Shown here piece by piece: positions 16,612 to 25,116 of a stretch of DNA of 64,000 nt. Source of the DNA: a virus; IMG/VR virus record IMGVR_UViG_3300010396_000042, positions 33,299 through 97,298 of that record; one strand, given 5' to 3'. The notes under the pieces are model-generated. The model searched no databases. It was given only the letters and a program-made list of their open reading frames with translations, and was not told the DNA's origin. How positions within the stretch are numbered: position 1 is the first letter of the stretch; each line of letters begins with the position of its first letter. The translations under genes were made by a program, and so were the position numbers.

Positions 16612-17313
16612 ATGACGAACAACCAGCACGACGAAGGCGAGTGGCCGACAGTGCCGCGCGTGCCCGCGTGGATCAAGCCGATCCTGCAGGGCGAAGCCGA
16701 GAAGCGCGGCGAGGCAAAGCAGCAGTACGAGGACACCGGACGGCACGCCGCGGAGGCCATCAACCGGTACCTCGCGTCGCTCGGCATCGAGCCGCTGCGC
16801 CCCGCCGAGTGGACGCGGGACGGCCTCAGATATGCGGTGCTTTTGGAGCCCGACCACTGTGGCGTCGACGACTGGGGCGTGCAGGCGGGTTGGAACGGCG
16901 AGGTCTGCCTCTACGCCGTCGCGTCGGACGGGGTGGAGCGGTATTTCGGCCCGCTGAACAGCGTGGAGGACGCCGCCGACGCCCGCCGTGGGCCGCGTGC
17001 GGCCAGGCCCGAGCCGGTCGACCACGAGTGGACCGCAGAGGACGAACTGGCGCGCGCAGTGCACTTCAAGGTGGACGACGCCGACCCGTTCGAGGTCGCG
17101 TTCCTCGCCGGCATCCGTGGCCTGGGCCACGCGGTGCTCGCGCTCAACGAGACCGTCAGCCGCATCGGCGCGCGCCAGGCACTGCGGCAGGCTGCGGCGC
17201 TCGGCGAGATCCCCCTCGACCGGGTCCGGCTCACGCCGCAGGAGAAGACGCTGCTGCGCGATCTGTTCCCGCCGACCGACGTGGACGACGCGCCCGCGGC
17301 CGACGGCAGCTGA
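16612..17313 (+). CDS. Hypothetical protein (233 aa)
   Basis: First gene of the next rightward operon, 34 bases after the tRNA. N-terminal helical region with E-G-E-A-E-K-R-G-E-A-K-Q-Q-Y, a central beta-rich part (Y-A-V-L-L-E-P-D-H-C-G...V-C-L-Y-A-V-A-S-D-G), and a C-terminal helical part. Mixed alpha/beta, soluble; not recognised. Confidence 0.75.
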   Translation: MTNNQHDEGEWPTVPRVPAWIKPILQGEAEKRGEAKQQYEDTGRHAAEAINRYLASLGIEPLRPAEWTRDGLRYAVLLEPDHCGVDDWGVQAGWNGEVCLYAVASDGVERYFGPLNSVEDAADARRGPRAARPEPVDHEWTAEDELARAVHFKVDDADPFEVAFLAGIRGLGHAVLALNETVSRIGARQALRQAAALGEIPLDRVRLTPQEKTLLRDLFPPTDVDDAPAADGS

Positions 17314-17399
17314 TATTCGACGGGCGAACCCGGCCGGACCGGCCACCGCCCAATCCGCATCCCAGCCACACAAGAAACGATCTTGAGGGGGAACCCCAG

Positions 17400-17660
17400 A
17401 TGACGACTCTCACCGATGCCCACCCCGAGCTTCCCATCGTCACGGGACCGCTGCCGCTGGACGAGGGCACCTCGCACGCGCTCCTGTTCCGCGCGGCCTG
17501 CGCCGCCGAGGACGACGTCCTGACCGAACTGGCGGCCGCCCAGCGGGCCGGCGACGAGAAGGCCGTGGCGCGGCTGACCGCCGAGCGAGGCCTGTTCGAC
17601 CGCCTGGCCGTCGACCTGCGCACCAACCACCGCGCCCAGTGCTCCCGGGACGCCGGCTGA
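17400..17660 (+). CDS. Small hypothetical protein (86 aa)
   Basis: ATG preceded by a purine-rich GAGGGGGAA stretch (17385-17393), so this start is well supported. Helical with two amphipathic segments; the C-terminal part R-L-T-A-E-R-G-L-F-D-R-L-A-V-D-L-R suggests a small helical adaptor. Overlaps the next ATG. Confidence 0.72.
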   Translation: MTTLTDAHPELPIVTGPLPLDEGTSHALLFRAACAAEDDVLTELAAAQRAGDEKAVARLTAERGLFDRLAVDLRTNHRAQCSRDAG

Positions 17661-18058
17661 TGAACCTGCTGCTGCTGGCCGCGCTCGGCGTGCTCCCCGC
17701 ATCCGAGTCACTGGCCCGCGCCGAATATGCCGTACACCTGCAGGCCTGGTCGCTGCCCGCCCTCGCCGCGATCATCGCGGCCGGGGCGGCTGCGACCGCA
17801 TGGTCGGCTCTCGCGCTCACCCGCACTCCCCCAGCGGTCGGGCAGCTCTGGGAGCAAACCAGCCGCGCCATAAGGGGCATGACGATCCGGATCACCGCGG
17901 TGACGCCCGGCAAGCCCGGCCACGTGGTGGCCGTCATCGCGACGCCGCCGCGCGCCGCGCTGCATGACACCACCGGCCGCGAGATGGACCTGGCCGCCGG
18001 CCGGACCGGACTGCGCGGCTTCCGTCTCCTCGGCACCGAGCGGAGCGCAGCGCGATGA
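17660..18058 (+). CDS. Small membrane protein (132 aa)
   Basis: Two hydrophobic segments (about residues 2-16 and 33-55) followed by a soluble beta-rich C-terminal domain (I-R-I-T-A-V-T-P-G-K-P-G-H-V-V-A-V-I-A). Overlaps both neighbours by 1-4 bases. No family recognised. Confidence 0.7.
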   Translation: MNLLLLAALGVLPASESLARAEYAVHLQAWSLPALAAIIAAGAAATAWSALALTRTPPAVGQLWEQTSRAIRGMTIRITAVTPGKPGHVVAVIATPPRAALHDTTGREMDLAAGRTGLRGFRLLGTERSAAR

Positions 18059-19011
18059 CCGGCGAGCAGAAGCGCTCAGGAGCGCACAGCGTCGCGCTGC
18101 AGGACTCGCTCTACGGTCCCCGTTCGGACCTGGTGCTGCGGTTCCTCGAGGACATCCGCCGCCCACGCCTGTGGACTGAGCGGCGCATCGAGCTGTGCCG
18201 CCCGTCGGGCCGCGACTGGCTGCGGCACGCGGCCGCGCGCCGTGCGACCCGCCGCGCCACGCGTTTCCTCGAGGACCGCGACGCGCAGCGCGCCGCCGCC
18301 CTGAACCGTGCGTGGGACGAAGCCGCCACGCACGAGGACACCACCGAGCGGTGCGGCTGGGCCGCCGGATGGGCCGCGGCCGCGCTCAGCGTCATCGACC
18401 TGATCGACACCAAGCACCTTTACATCCTCACCAAGCCGTTCCCCGACCTGATGGTCCGCTACGGCCACACCCGGTACCGCGGGCCGCTGCCGACCAGCGC
18501 ACTGCCCGCCCCGACCGCGACACCACAGCACGGAGACCACATGACCACCACCAAGACCGACACCACGACCACGGCGGCAGCGACGACGACGGCGCACTCC
18601 TCCGACCTTCGCGCCTACCGCAAACTCACCCAGGCCGAGCTGGCCACCGAAGCCACGGAACGCTTCGGCCCCGACACGGCCACCTGGGCGTTCCAGTGCC
18701 CGCGCTGCGGCGACATCGCCGTCGCCGGCCACTTCCCGCAAGGCGAGGAAGGCCGCATCGGCCAGGAATGCGTCGGCCGCTGGCGCGGCGCCCTGACCGG
18801 CCCGGCGAACAGCGACGGCGGCCGGGCCGTGGCCGAACGCGGCTGCGACTGGACCGCCTACGGCCTCATCCGCGGCCCCTGGGAGATCGTCATGCCCGAC
18901 GGCCACTCCGCGTGGGGCTTCCCGCTCGCCCCGGCAACCGCCAGGGCCACGGCCCCGGCTGAAACCGACGGCGCTGTCGGCGACACCAAGCCTGATGGAG
19001 CCGCCGCGTGA
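18055..19011 (+). CDS. Fusion: hypothetical N-terminal part plus VVA0879-like protein
   Basis: 318 aa in one open frame. The first about 160 residues are an Arg-rich helical region with no known match. An ATG at 18541, preceded by ACGGAG, begins a second unit whose residues about 25-140 (K-L-T-Q-A-E-L...F-Q-C-P-R-C-G...Q-E-C-V-G-R...R-G-C-D-W-T-A-Y-G-L) resemble the VVA0879 family, small phage and plasmid proteins of unknown role. The internal start with its own ribosome site suggests two proteins originally; the missing stop could be a fusion or a sequencing indel, since several indels occur nearby. Confidence 0.72.
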   Translation: MTGEQKRSGAHSVALQDSLYGPRSDLVLRFLEDIRRPRLWTERRIELCRPSGRDWLRHAAARRATRRATRFLEDRDAQRAAALNRAWDEAATHEDTTERCGWAAGWAAAALSVIDLIDTKHLYILTKPFPDLMVRYGHTRYRGPLPTSALPAPTATPQHGDHMTTTKTDTTTTAAATTTAHSSDLRAYRKLTQAELATEATERFGPDTATWAFQCPRCGDIAVAGHFPQGEEGRIGQECVGRWRGALTGPANSDGGRAVAERGCDWTAYGLIRGPWEIVMPDGHSAWGFPLAPATARATAPAETDGAVGDTKPDGAAA

Positions 19012-19910
19012 GCGAGAGCACCGGAGTCAAGCCGAAGCTGCCGCACTACGCGCGCTGGGGCGCGGTGCCCTCGAATCTCGCCACCGCGACCCGGCTGCGC
19101 GAACTCGACCTGCCGCGCCAGCCCGGGCTGCGGGCCGCCACCGTCGAGGGCGGCGACTACCGCGGCAAGAGCGACGTGTTCGACCTCTACGACATCACCA
19201 CGAGCCCACCCACCACCGCGTCGGCCAAGCAGCTCGAGGCCGCGGCCACACGGCGGAAATTCAGCGAGTGCAGCGAGTGCGGCGCGCACCCCGACACCGG
19301 GCTGAGCCAGGTCACCGGCCGGTGCGAGGCCTGCCTGCACATCGAGCAGATCCGCAAGGCCCAGCTCGAGGCGCAGCGCCACCGCGCAACGTCCGCACAG
19401 TGGGCGGCCAAGCACCTCGACGACCCCAAAACCGTGGTGGCGTGGATCGACGAGCACACCCCGCCGGCGACCGCGTCCAAACCGAAGCGCAAACCGGTCG
19501 CCCACACCCTCACCCTCGTCACCCCGCACGGCAAGCAGCTGCTGCGCATCTGCTACCGCCTCCCCGGCATCGGCCCGCGCGTGCGCGCACTGCCCGAGCA
19601 GGCTCTCGCCTACGAGGACGCGGCCGCGGTCCTCGCCGCGCTCGGCGAGCGGTACTTCATCACCTGGTCCTACAACAACCTGTGGCGCCTGGTGTACATG
19701 TCCACCGGCGAGAACACCAGCTACCTCGCACGGCACGGCAGCGAGATGGATGACCACATCCTGTGGTGGCGCGGAGACATCGACCCGCGCCGCCCGCAAT
19801 ACCCGCGTGCCGCCGTCCCGCCCGGCAACGCTGACCGCCTCGCACTGCTGCTGCGCCGCATGGCCGCCGGGACGCAGCAGACCGTGCAGCCGAGGATGAC
19901 CGATGGCTGA
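19008..19910 (+). CDS. Hypothetical protein with zinc knuckle (300 aa)
   Basis: GTG start in GTGA overlap. Around residues 85-110, C-S-E-C-G-A-H...G-R-C-E-A-C forms a probable zinc site; the following R-K-A-Q-L-E-A-Q-R-H-R is basic. The C-terminal half is a mixed domain with W-S-Y-N-N-L-W-R-L. Not recognised. Confidence 0.72.
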   Translation: MSESTGVKPKLPHYARWGAVPSNLATATRLRELDLPRQPGLRAATVEGGDYRGKSDVFDLYDITTSPPTTASAKQLEAAATRRKFSECSECGAHPDTGLSQVTGRCEACLHIEQIRKAQLEAQRHRATSAQWAAKHLDDPKTVVAWIDEHTPPATASKPKRKPVAHTLTLVTPHGKQLLRICYRLPGIGPRVRALPEQALAYEDAAAVLAALGERYFITWSYNNLWRLVYMSTGENTSYLARHGSEMDDHILWWRGDIDPRRPQYPRAAVPPGNADRLALLLRRMAAGTQQTVQPRMTDG

Positions 19911-20394
19911 TGACACGCGCCACTGGGTCGAAACCGTTGTCGAGGACTGTCTCAGCAAGATCCGCGCACACGGCTTCACCGTGGTCGGCGTCGGAACCGG
20001 GCCACATGGTGCCACGCCACAGTTCGCTTACACGGTCGGCGTGTCGGTCACACGCGGATTCGAGCTGGCGATCAGCGGCCTGCCGATCGAGACCATGCAC
20101 GACGCGCTCAACACCCTCGCGCGCCGCGCCCTGGACGACGCCGACAGCTTCGTCCCAAGCGATGGACTGCTGGTAGACGGCGTATTCGCGCCGCCATTCC
20201 AGCCGCGCCTGAAGCAGGCGCACGAGACATGGCCGTTCGGCATGATCCGCCGCGCGCTCGGCCCCTCCCTGCGGCTCGCTGTCTGGCAGGCGCAGTTCCC
20301 GGATATCGGGTGCCGGTATCCCGGCGACGCCGAATACGCCTACGGCCCAGAACGCCAGACGGACTTCACACAACCGAAGGCGGGCGGCCGGTGA
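19903..20394 (+). CDS. DUF4262 domain protein
   Basis: 163 aa. V-V-G-V-G-x-G-P...P-Q-F-A-Y-T-V-G near residues 26-46, then G-F-E-L-A-I-S-G-L-P and W-P-F-G-M-I-R near 110, match the DUF4262 family, small actinobacterial and phage proteins of unknown biochemical function. Overlaps the previous gene by 8 bases. Confidence 0.85.
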   Translation: MADDTRHWVETVVEDCLSKIRAHGFTVVGVGTGPHGATPQFAYTVGVSVTRGFELAISGLPIETMHDALNTLARRALDDADSFVPSDGLLVDGVFAPPFQPRLKQAHETWPFGMIRRALGPSLRLAVWQAQFPDIGCRYPGDAEYAYGPERQTDFTQPKAGGR

Positions 20395-20876
20395 CCAGAT
20401 ACGCCGCAGGCACCAGCGTCCCGGTCGACCGGACCCAGGCGGAGATCGGGCGCACCCTCGAGCGCTACGGCGTCGAGGAGTACGCCTTCGGCCGCGCGCG
20501 CCGCCACGCGGAGGTCAGATTCGTCGGCCATGGCCGCCAGATTCGCTTCGTCATCCCGCTGCCGGACCCGACCGGTCGGGAGTTCACCAAGACGCCCACC
20601 CAGCGTGACCGCACGCCCGCCGCCGCCCGCGAGGCATACGAGCAGGCCGTTAAGCAGCGCTGGCGCGCACTGAACCTGCTGATCAAGGCCAAGCTCGAGG
20701 CCGTCGCCGCGAACGTGCAGACCTTCGAGGACGAGTTCCTCGCCTACACGCTGCTGCCCAACGGCATGACGGTCGCCGAGTCAGTGCGCGAACCTCTCGC
20801 CCAGGCCCTCGCCTCCGGCGCGGTGCCCGAGCTGCTTCCCGCGGGCCGCCGCGCGCTCACCCCAGGAGAGTCCTGA
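20391..20876 (+). CDS. Conserved actinophage-type hypothetical protein (161 aa)
   Basis: V-D-R-T-Q-A-E-I-G-R-T-L-E-R-Y-G-V then F-V-G-H-G-R-Q-I-R-F-V-I-P-L-P and R-W-R-A-L-N-L-L-I-K-A-K-L-E-A-V; this succession is a widespread uncharacterised protein of mycobacteriophages and streptophages. Role unknown; nucleic-acid-binding has not been shown. GTG start in GTGA overlap. Confidence 0.82.
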   Translation: MTRYAAGTSVPVDRTQAEIGRTLERYGVEEYAFGRARRHAEVRFVGHGRQIRFVIPLPDPTGREFTKTPTQRDRTPAAAREAYEQAVKQRWRALNLLIKAKLEAVAANVQTFEDEFLAYTLLPNGMTVAESVREPLAQALASGAVPELLPAGRRALTPGES

Positions 20877-21163
20877 TGCTCGAAGGCGCACTGATTCTGC
20901 TCGCAGGTCTCGTGGTCGGCCGATTTCTGCCCGCGCGCCGCAAGCAGCGCAAAGCCAAGCAGATCAAGCCCGTGTGCGGTTGCGAACACGGCCTGCATGA
21001 CCACGACAAGGCCACCGGCGCGTGCAATGCCCGCAGCCGCACCTACCGCTATGACCAGGCGACCGAGTTCGAGGTGCTCGACGGCTACGTGCCATGCACC
21101 TGCCGCCAGTACACCGGTCCCGAACCGCTCCCCGAGTACTACGCCCCCGAGATCACCGGCTGA
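20876..21163 (+). CDS. Membrane-anchored Cys/His protein (95 aa)
   Basis: N-terminal transmembrane helix (about 4-20, L-I-L-L-A-G-L-V-V-G), basic stop-transfer R-R-K-Q-R-K-A-K, then a small domain with C-G-C-E-H-G-L-H-D-H, C-N-A and C-T-C, probably metal-binding. ATG overlaps the previous stop. Function unknown. Confidence 0.72.
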   Translation: MLEGALILLAGLVVGRFLPARRKQRKAKQIKPVCGCEHGLHDHDKATGACNARSRTYRYDQATEFEVLDGYVPCTCRQYTGPEPLPEYYAPEITG

Positions 21164-21203
21164 AGTCGAGCCGCCGCCCAGCCTGACACGAGAAAGGAAA
21201 CCC

Positions 21204-21671
21204 ATGCCCTTCCTGCGTAAACGCACTCGAAGAGCGATCCGCGACGAATACGAGGACGTCGCTCACGCAGCGGCCCTTAGCCCCATCGCGATTCTCGCGG
21301 TGGTGTTCGTCATCGTGCTGATCGCAGGCGCCGTGGCCCTGGTGATCTGGCTTCGGACCGCCAGCTCCGCCGCTCGGGGTAACGCAGGCGTCACCCGCCA
21401 GCACAACTCCACCCAGAACCAAATCGCCCAGAACACCAAGTTGCTCGGCGACAGCGCAACCATCGTGTCCGACCAGCAGAAGATCAGGATCCTGAAAGCG
21501 AGTCAGGTCACCGAGCAGGACCGGATCGACCTGGCCGGCCTCGAACAGAACTGCCAGTCCGACGTCGCCACCTACAACGCCGACGCGCAGAACGTCCTCG
21601 CCACCGGGCTCCTGCCCACCGGCCTTCCCTCCTCTTACCCGACCACCGTCTGTGAGGTCACCGCGCCATGA
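21204..21671 (+). CDS. Membrane protein with extracytoplasmic helical domain (155 aa)
   Basis: Start at 21204 follows an AGAAAGGAAA ribosome-binding stretch. Transmembrane helix about residues 28-50 (I-A-I-L-A-V-V-F-V-I-V-L-I-A-G). The remaining about 100 residues have low Arg/Lys and read as a helical stalk with an N-terminal Q-rich part. Coupled to the following lipoprotein gene (4-base overlap), so the two may work together at the cell surface. Confidence 0.75.
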   Translation: MPFLRKRTRRAIRDEYEDVAHAAALSPIAILAVVFVIVLIAGAVALVIWLRTASSAARGNAGVTRQHNSTQNQIAQNTKLLGDSATIVSDQQKIRILKASQVTEQDRIDLAGLEQNCQSDVATYNADAQNVLATGLLPTGLPSSYPTTVCEVTAP

Positions 21672-22258
21672 ACCCTTCCACCCGCCTTACTTCGCACCGG
21701 CGCCGCGTGCGCGGCGCCGCACTTGCCCTCGTCGCCCTTCTGACCGGCATCGCCGTCCTCGCCGGCTGCACCTCCTCCGCCTCGTCCGTATCCGGCGGGA
21801 ACCAGGTCGCGCAGACCGAGTACTCCGAGTTCAACGCCGCCGTCCCGTACCCCTTCGGGCACACCGCGCCATCGGACCCGCTAGAGCGCAAGAACCTCGC
21901 CGCCCGGCTCGTCCAGTACAACTCCGCAGGTGACACGAACTACGTCTACATGTTCGCGTGGGGCTCACCGACGCCGATCGGCTACTACGTGATCCGCGGC
22001 AAGGTCTCCTCCACCGGCTCCCAGATGACCTCCGACCAGATCACCACCAACTGCGACGGATCCAACCACGACAGCTGCGCCGTCGTGAACGCGATCGGTG
22101 ACGACGGTTCCTACGGACCCGAAGAAGGCGGCAGCAACGGCGTGTTCTTCTTCACCACCACAGGAACCCTGATCGAGACCGACCAGCCGTTCGTCGTCTC
22201 CTCCGCTCCCATCAAGCTCTACGCGTCCGTACCCCAGCTCGACGCCCCGGCAAAGTAG
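21668..22258 (+). CDS. Predicted lipoprotein (196 aa)
   Basis: Signal peptide with basic start (H-R-R-R-V-R), hydrophobic core (A-L-A-L-V-A-L-L-T-G-I-A-V) and lipobox L-A-G-C at about 31-34; the mature part begins with a Ser-rich linker. The mature domain is beta-rich with G-S-P-T-P-I-G-Y-Y-V-I-R-G-K. Resembles uncharacterised actinobacterial surface lipoproteins. A surface-exclusion or adhesion role is possible but not shown. Confidence 0.82.
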   Translation: MNPSTRLTSHRRRVRGAALALVALLTGIAVLAGCTSSASSVSGGNQVAQTEYSEFNAAVPYPFGHTAPSDPLERKNLAARLVQYNSAGDTNYVYMFAWGSPTPIGYYVIRGKVSSTGSQMTSDQITTNCDGSNHDSCAVVNAIGDDGSYGPEEGGSNGVFFFTTTGTLIETDQPFVVSSAPIKLYASVPQLDAPAK

Positions 22259-22271
22259 GCAGACGTCACCG

Positions 22272-22568
22272 ATGGATCCGCTCACGAGTGCAGGCTTGGC
22301 GCTGTTCGTATGCGGGTGGGCCGGGCTGCTCGCGAGGCGCCTGCGGAGACACCACGCCAACGGACTCTTCGCGATCGCCGAGGGCCTGTTCTGCATCGAC
22401 GACATCCGTTTGAACGATCCGGCCGGGACGGTTTTCTGCGCCGCGTTCTGCGCGCTCTACGCGTACTGGTGGTGGCACGGCGGGGGGGGCAACGGTACCA
22501 AGCGCCGTCTGCGTGCCCTGCGACGCAAGTTCCAGGCCAGGCGTCGTACCGCACCGCAACTCACCTGA
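22272..22568 (+). CDS. Small membrane protein (98 aa)
   Basis: Hydrophobic segments at about 4-20 and 53-70 (F-C-A-A-F-C-A-L-Y-A-Y-W-W-W), then a basic C-terminus. It crosses a run of eight G (22485-22492) encoding four glycines, so the length of the tail depends on that run being right. Confidence 0.62.
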   Translation: MDPLTSAGLALFVCGWAGLLARRLRRHHANGLFAIAEGLFCIDDIRLNDPAGTVFCAAFCALYAYWWWHGGGGNGTKRRLRALRRKFQARRRTAPQLT

Positions 22569-22618
22569 ACCTTGTTCCAACGTTCTGATTCCCTCGTTCT
22601 GAAAGCAGTCGAACACCT

Positions 22619-23147
22619 ATGAACACCGGCTCGCTGCGTGACCCGTTCTCCGCCCGGCCCGTACGGCAGGGTACGACGAAGCAAAGCCCCCCCCACTGCT
22701 GTCGCTGCGCCTTCCGTTGAGCAGCTCCTCGTCGAGGCCGAGCAGTGCCCGGTTGAGCCGGTCCGGATGCTGGCCACGCAGATCCGGGCCGCGATCGAGC
22801 AGCTGCGCGGCAAGCTCGATGAGGTCGCCGCGTTCACCGCCACTCAGCGGGAACTGCTCGACGCCGAGGCCCGCGTCGCCGAGCTGCGCGCGAAGCTCAA
22901 GGTCCTCGCCCACGCCGACGGGCCTCGACCAGCCGGCGGCGGCGAGCCGAAGCAGCGCAGCGCGGCCAGGCCGCCCGCGCCGGCCGTGCCCGCGGCGCCG
23001 GTCACCGCCGCGACGGCTGCGGTCAACGGCAAGGACATCCGTTACTCGAACGCGGTACGCGACTGGGCCCGCGCCCGCGGCATGAAGGTCGCCCCCAGCG
23101 GCCGCATCTCCGACACGATCATCGCCGCCTACCGCGCCGTCCACTGA
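22619..23147 (+). pseudogene. Lsr2-type DNA-binding protein gene with +1 frameshift in a C run
   Basis: An ATG at 22619 reads N-T-G-S-L-R-D-P-F-S and meets a run of eight C (22687-22694). With one C fewer it continues into the long frame ending at 23147. The long frame has a coiled coil (about residues 45-90) and ends with I-R-Y-S-N-A-V-R-D-W-A-R-A-R-G...G-R-I-S-D-T-I-I-A-A-Y, the C-terminal DNA-binding domain of Lsr2, the xenogeneic silencer of actinobacteria. As written, a shorter start at 22638 in the downstream frame would be used. The protein is probably functional if the indel is an artefact. Confidence 0.72.
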
Positions 23148-23176
23148 CCGCCCCTCAACCACCACCAGGAGCCCCA

Positions 23177-23489
23177 ATGCCCGACACCCGAATACACCCC
23201 GCTGGCCGCCGCGTCCCTCGTCCGCACCAGCACCGGAGCAACCGTGATCATCCCCGTTCGTGCCCGCACGGATTCCCCCATCACCACCGTCGGAGGCGTG
23301 CGCGCCCCGATTGAACCGGGCCACCCGCTCGCCGACCGCGACTGCCCGGTCTGCGACAAGCCACTGACCGACGCCCCGATCACGCTCGTGCTCGTCGGCA
23401 TCGAGCCACACCGGCGCAAGCCGGACGGCGGCTGGACCACCGCGGCCGCAGTCCCGGTCCATGCCGCCTGCGCCGGCGTCGAGCAATAA
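23177..23489 (+). pseudogene. Small Cys-rich protein gene with +1 frameshift near its start
   Basis: The ATG at 23177 follows AGGAG at good spacing but reads only four codons in its frame before the sense shifts. With one C fewer in the CCC at 23187-23189 it becomes M-P-D-T-E-Y-T-P-L-A-A-A and runs on to 23489 (about 103 aa). The protein has D-C-P-V-C-D-K-P-L and H-A-A-C, a small zinc site. As written, translation would have to start at the ATG at 23244. Function unknown. Confidence 0.6.
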
Positions 23490-23605
23490 CCAGGCAAGCC
23501 GCGCCCCCTTGGCCGCCCTGCCTGACCGCATGGCCCGCTCGGCAGCCGCCGCACCGATCTCCTGACCGCTGCAACAACACCGAACCCGGAAGTAGACGAA
23601 GACCC

Positions 23606-23785
23606 GTGTATTCCAAGCCCTCGCTCGGCGCCGCCGCCGGTACCGCCGTCGCCGCCCCCGCCGTCCTCGGCGGCGACGCCACCTGGTACATCCTTTCCGG
23701 CATTCTCGTCCTGGTCGTCGCCGGCCTGGTGACCGTCCGGATCGTCGGGCGCCGGGGCGGCCGCGGCCGCGGCGGGCGGCACTGA
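23606..23785 (+). CDS. Very small membrane protein (59 aa)
   Basis: GTG start; one transmembrane helix (about 26-46, W-Y-I-L-S-G-I-L-V-L-V-V-A-G-L-V) preceded by an Ala/Val-rich stretch and followed by an Arg/Gly-rich tail. Its TGA overlaps the ATG of the glycosyltransferase, so the two are translationally coupled. Similar tiny membrane proteins occur in Streptomyces plasmid transfer operons. Confidence 0.68.
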   Translation: MYSKPSLGAAAGTAVAAPAVLGGDATWYILSGILVLVVAGLVTVRIVGRRGGRGRGGRH

Positions 23786-25116
23786 TGCGCCGCTGCCTGC
23801 AGCGCCACCTACGGCCGCACGTCCCGATCGGCGTTTTCGCCGTGATCGGCGCCGTGCTGTGGTGGGACTGGCGTTTCACCCACGGCCCGAGCTGGTACGG
23901 CATCGCCGTACTCGGGCTGCTGACCGCGAAGCTCGCCCTCTCCCTCGGCTCCCGCCCGTATCAGGCATCCGGGGCCGGCGCTGCCCGCGTCGCGCACCTC
24001 AAGGCCGTGGCGGTGATCACCTGCTACAACGAGAAACCCGACCTGCTGCGCGCCTGCCTGCGTTCCCTGCTGGAGCAGTCCCGCCGCCCGCGGGCCCTGG
24101 TCGTGGTCGACGACGCCTCCACCGACCCGGCCTGCCGCCGCGTCGCCGAGAGCTTCGCGCCGCGCTTCGCCCGCGCCGGCATCGACTTCCGGGTGATCGC
24201 CTTCAAGGAGAACAAGGGCAAGCGCCACGCCCTGGCGGCCGCGTTCGACGCGCACCCGAAGGCCGACGTGTACGTGTGCGTCGACTCCGACACCCACCTG
24301 GACCCGGACGCCGTGCGCAACGTGCTGCAACCCTTCGCGTCCCGCCGCACCAACGCCGTCACCGGCCTCGTCCTGGCCAGCAACGCCCGGCAGAACCTGC
24401 TCACCCGGCTGATCGACCTGCGCTACGCCAACGCGTTCCTCTACGAGCGCGCCGCCTACAGCCTGCTCGGCTCCGTGCTGTGCTGCTGCGGCTCCCTCGC
24501 GGCCTACCGCGGCAGCGTGGTGCGCGAGCACCTCGGGGACTTCCTCGGCCAGCAGTTCCTCGGCCGCGCCTGCACCTACGGCGACGACCGGCGCCTGACC
24601 CAGTACGCGCTGCTGCGCGGCCGCGTCGTCCTGCAACCCAACGCCGTGGCGTGGACCGAGGTACCCAGCAACCTGCCCTGGTACATCCGCCAGCAGAACC
24701 GCTGGAACAAAAGCTTCTTCCGAGAATCCCTGTGGACCGTGACCAGGGCGCGCATGCACCGGCCCGCGTTCTGGCTCGCCGCGGTCGAACTCGGCTCCTG
24801 GGCCACGTTCACCATCGCGCTGCTCACCGCCCTGGTCGCCCTGCCACTGCGCGCAGGGCACGTGCACGGCTCCTGGTCTCTCGCAGGCGCCTACGCGATG
24901 TACGCGATGCTGCTGTCCTACGCCCGCTCCGCCCGGTACGTCGAAGTGCGGCACGTGGCCATGCCCTGGCCCGAGCGGATCGGCAGCTACCTGCTCGCCC
25001 CGCTCTACGGCCTGCTCAACCTCGGGCTGCTGCTGTGGGTGCGCCTCTACTCCCTGGCCACCCTGCGCGACAATGGCTGGGGCACGAGAGCGACTGTCGA
25101 GGCGGTGAGTTCGTGA
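23785..25116 (+). CDS. Family 2 processive glycosyltransferase (hyaluronan/cellulose-synthase type)
   Basis: 443 aa. N-terminal transmembrane helices, then a GT-A domain: V-I-T-C-Y-N-E-K-P near 75, V-V-D-D-A-S-T-D near 108, D-S-D near 163 (metal-binding), G-D-D-R near 266 and Q-Q-N-R-W near 303, the full D, DxD, (G)DDR and QxxRW set of processive membrane synthases such as HasA. Four or more C-terminal membrane helices follow. It would make a surface polysaccharide from UDP-sugars; which sugar cannot be told. Surprising on a mobile element; it may alter the envelope for phage exclusion or mating. Confidence 0.9.
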   Translation: MRRCLQRHLRPHVPIGVFAVIGAVLWWDWRFTHGPSWYGIAVLGLLTAKLALSLGSRPYQASGAGAARVAHLKAVAVITCYNEKPDLLRACLRSLLEQSRRPRALVVVDDASTDPACRRVAESFAPRFARAGIDFRVIAFKENKGKRHALAAAFDAHPKADVYVCVDSDTHLDPDAVRNVLQPFASRRTNAVTGLVLASNARQNLLTRLIDLRYANAFLYERAAYSLLGSVLCCCGSLAAYRGSVVREHLGDFLGQQFLGRACTYGDDRRLTQYALLRGRVVLQPNAVAWTEVPSNLPWYIRQQNRWNKSFFRESLWTVTRARMHRPAFWLAAVELGSWATFTIALLTALVALPLRAGHVHGSWSLAGAYAMYAMLLSYARSARYVEVRHVAMPWPERIGSYLLAPLYGLLNLGLLLWVRLYSLATLRDNGWGTRATVEAVSS

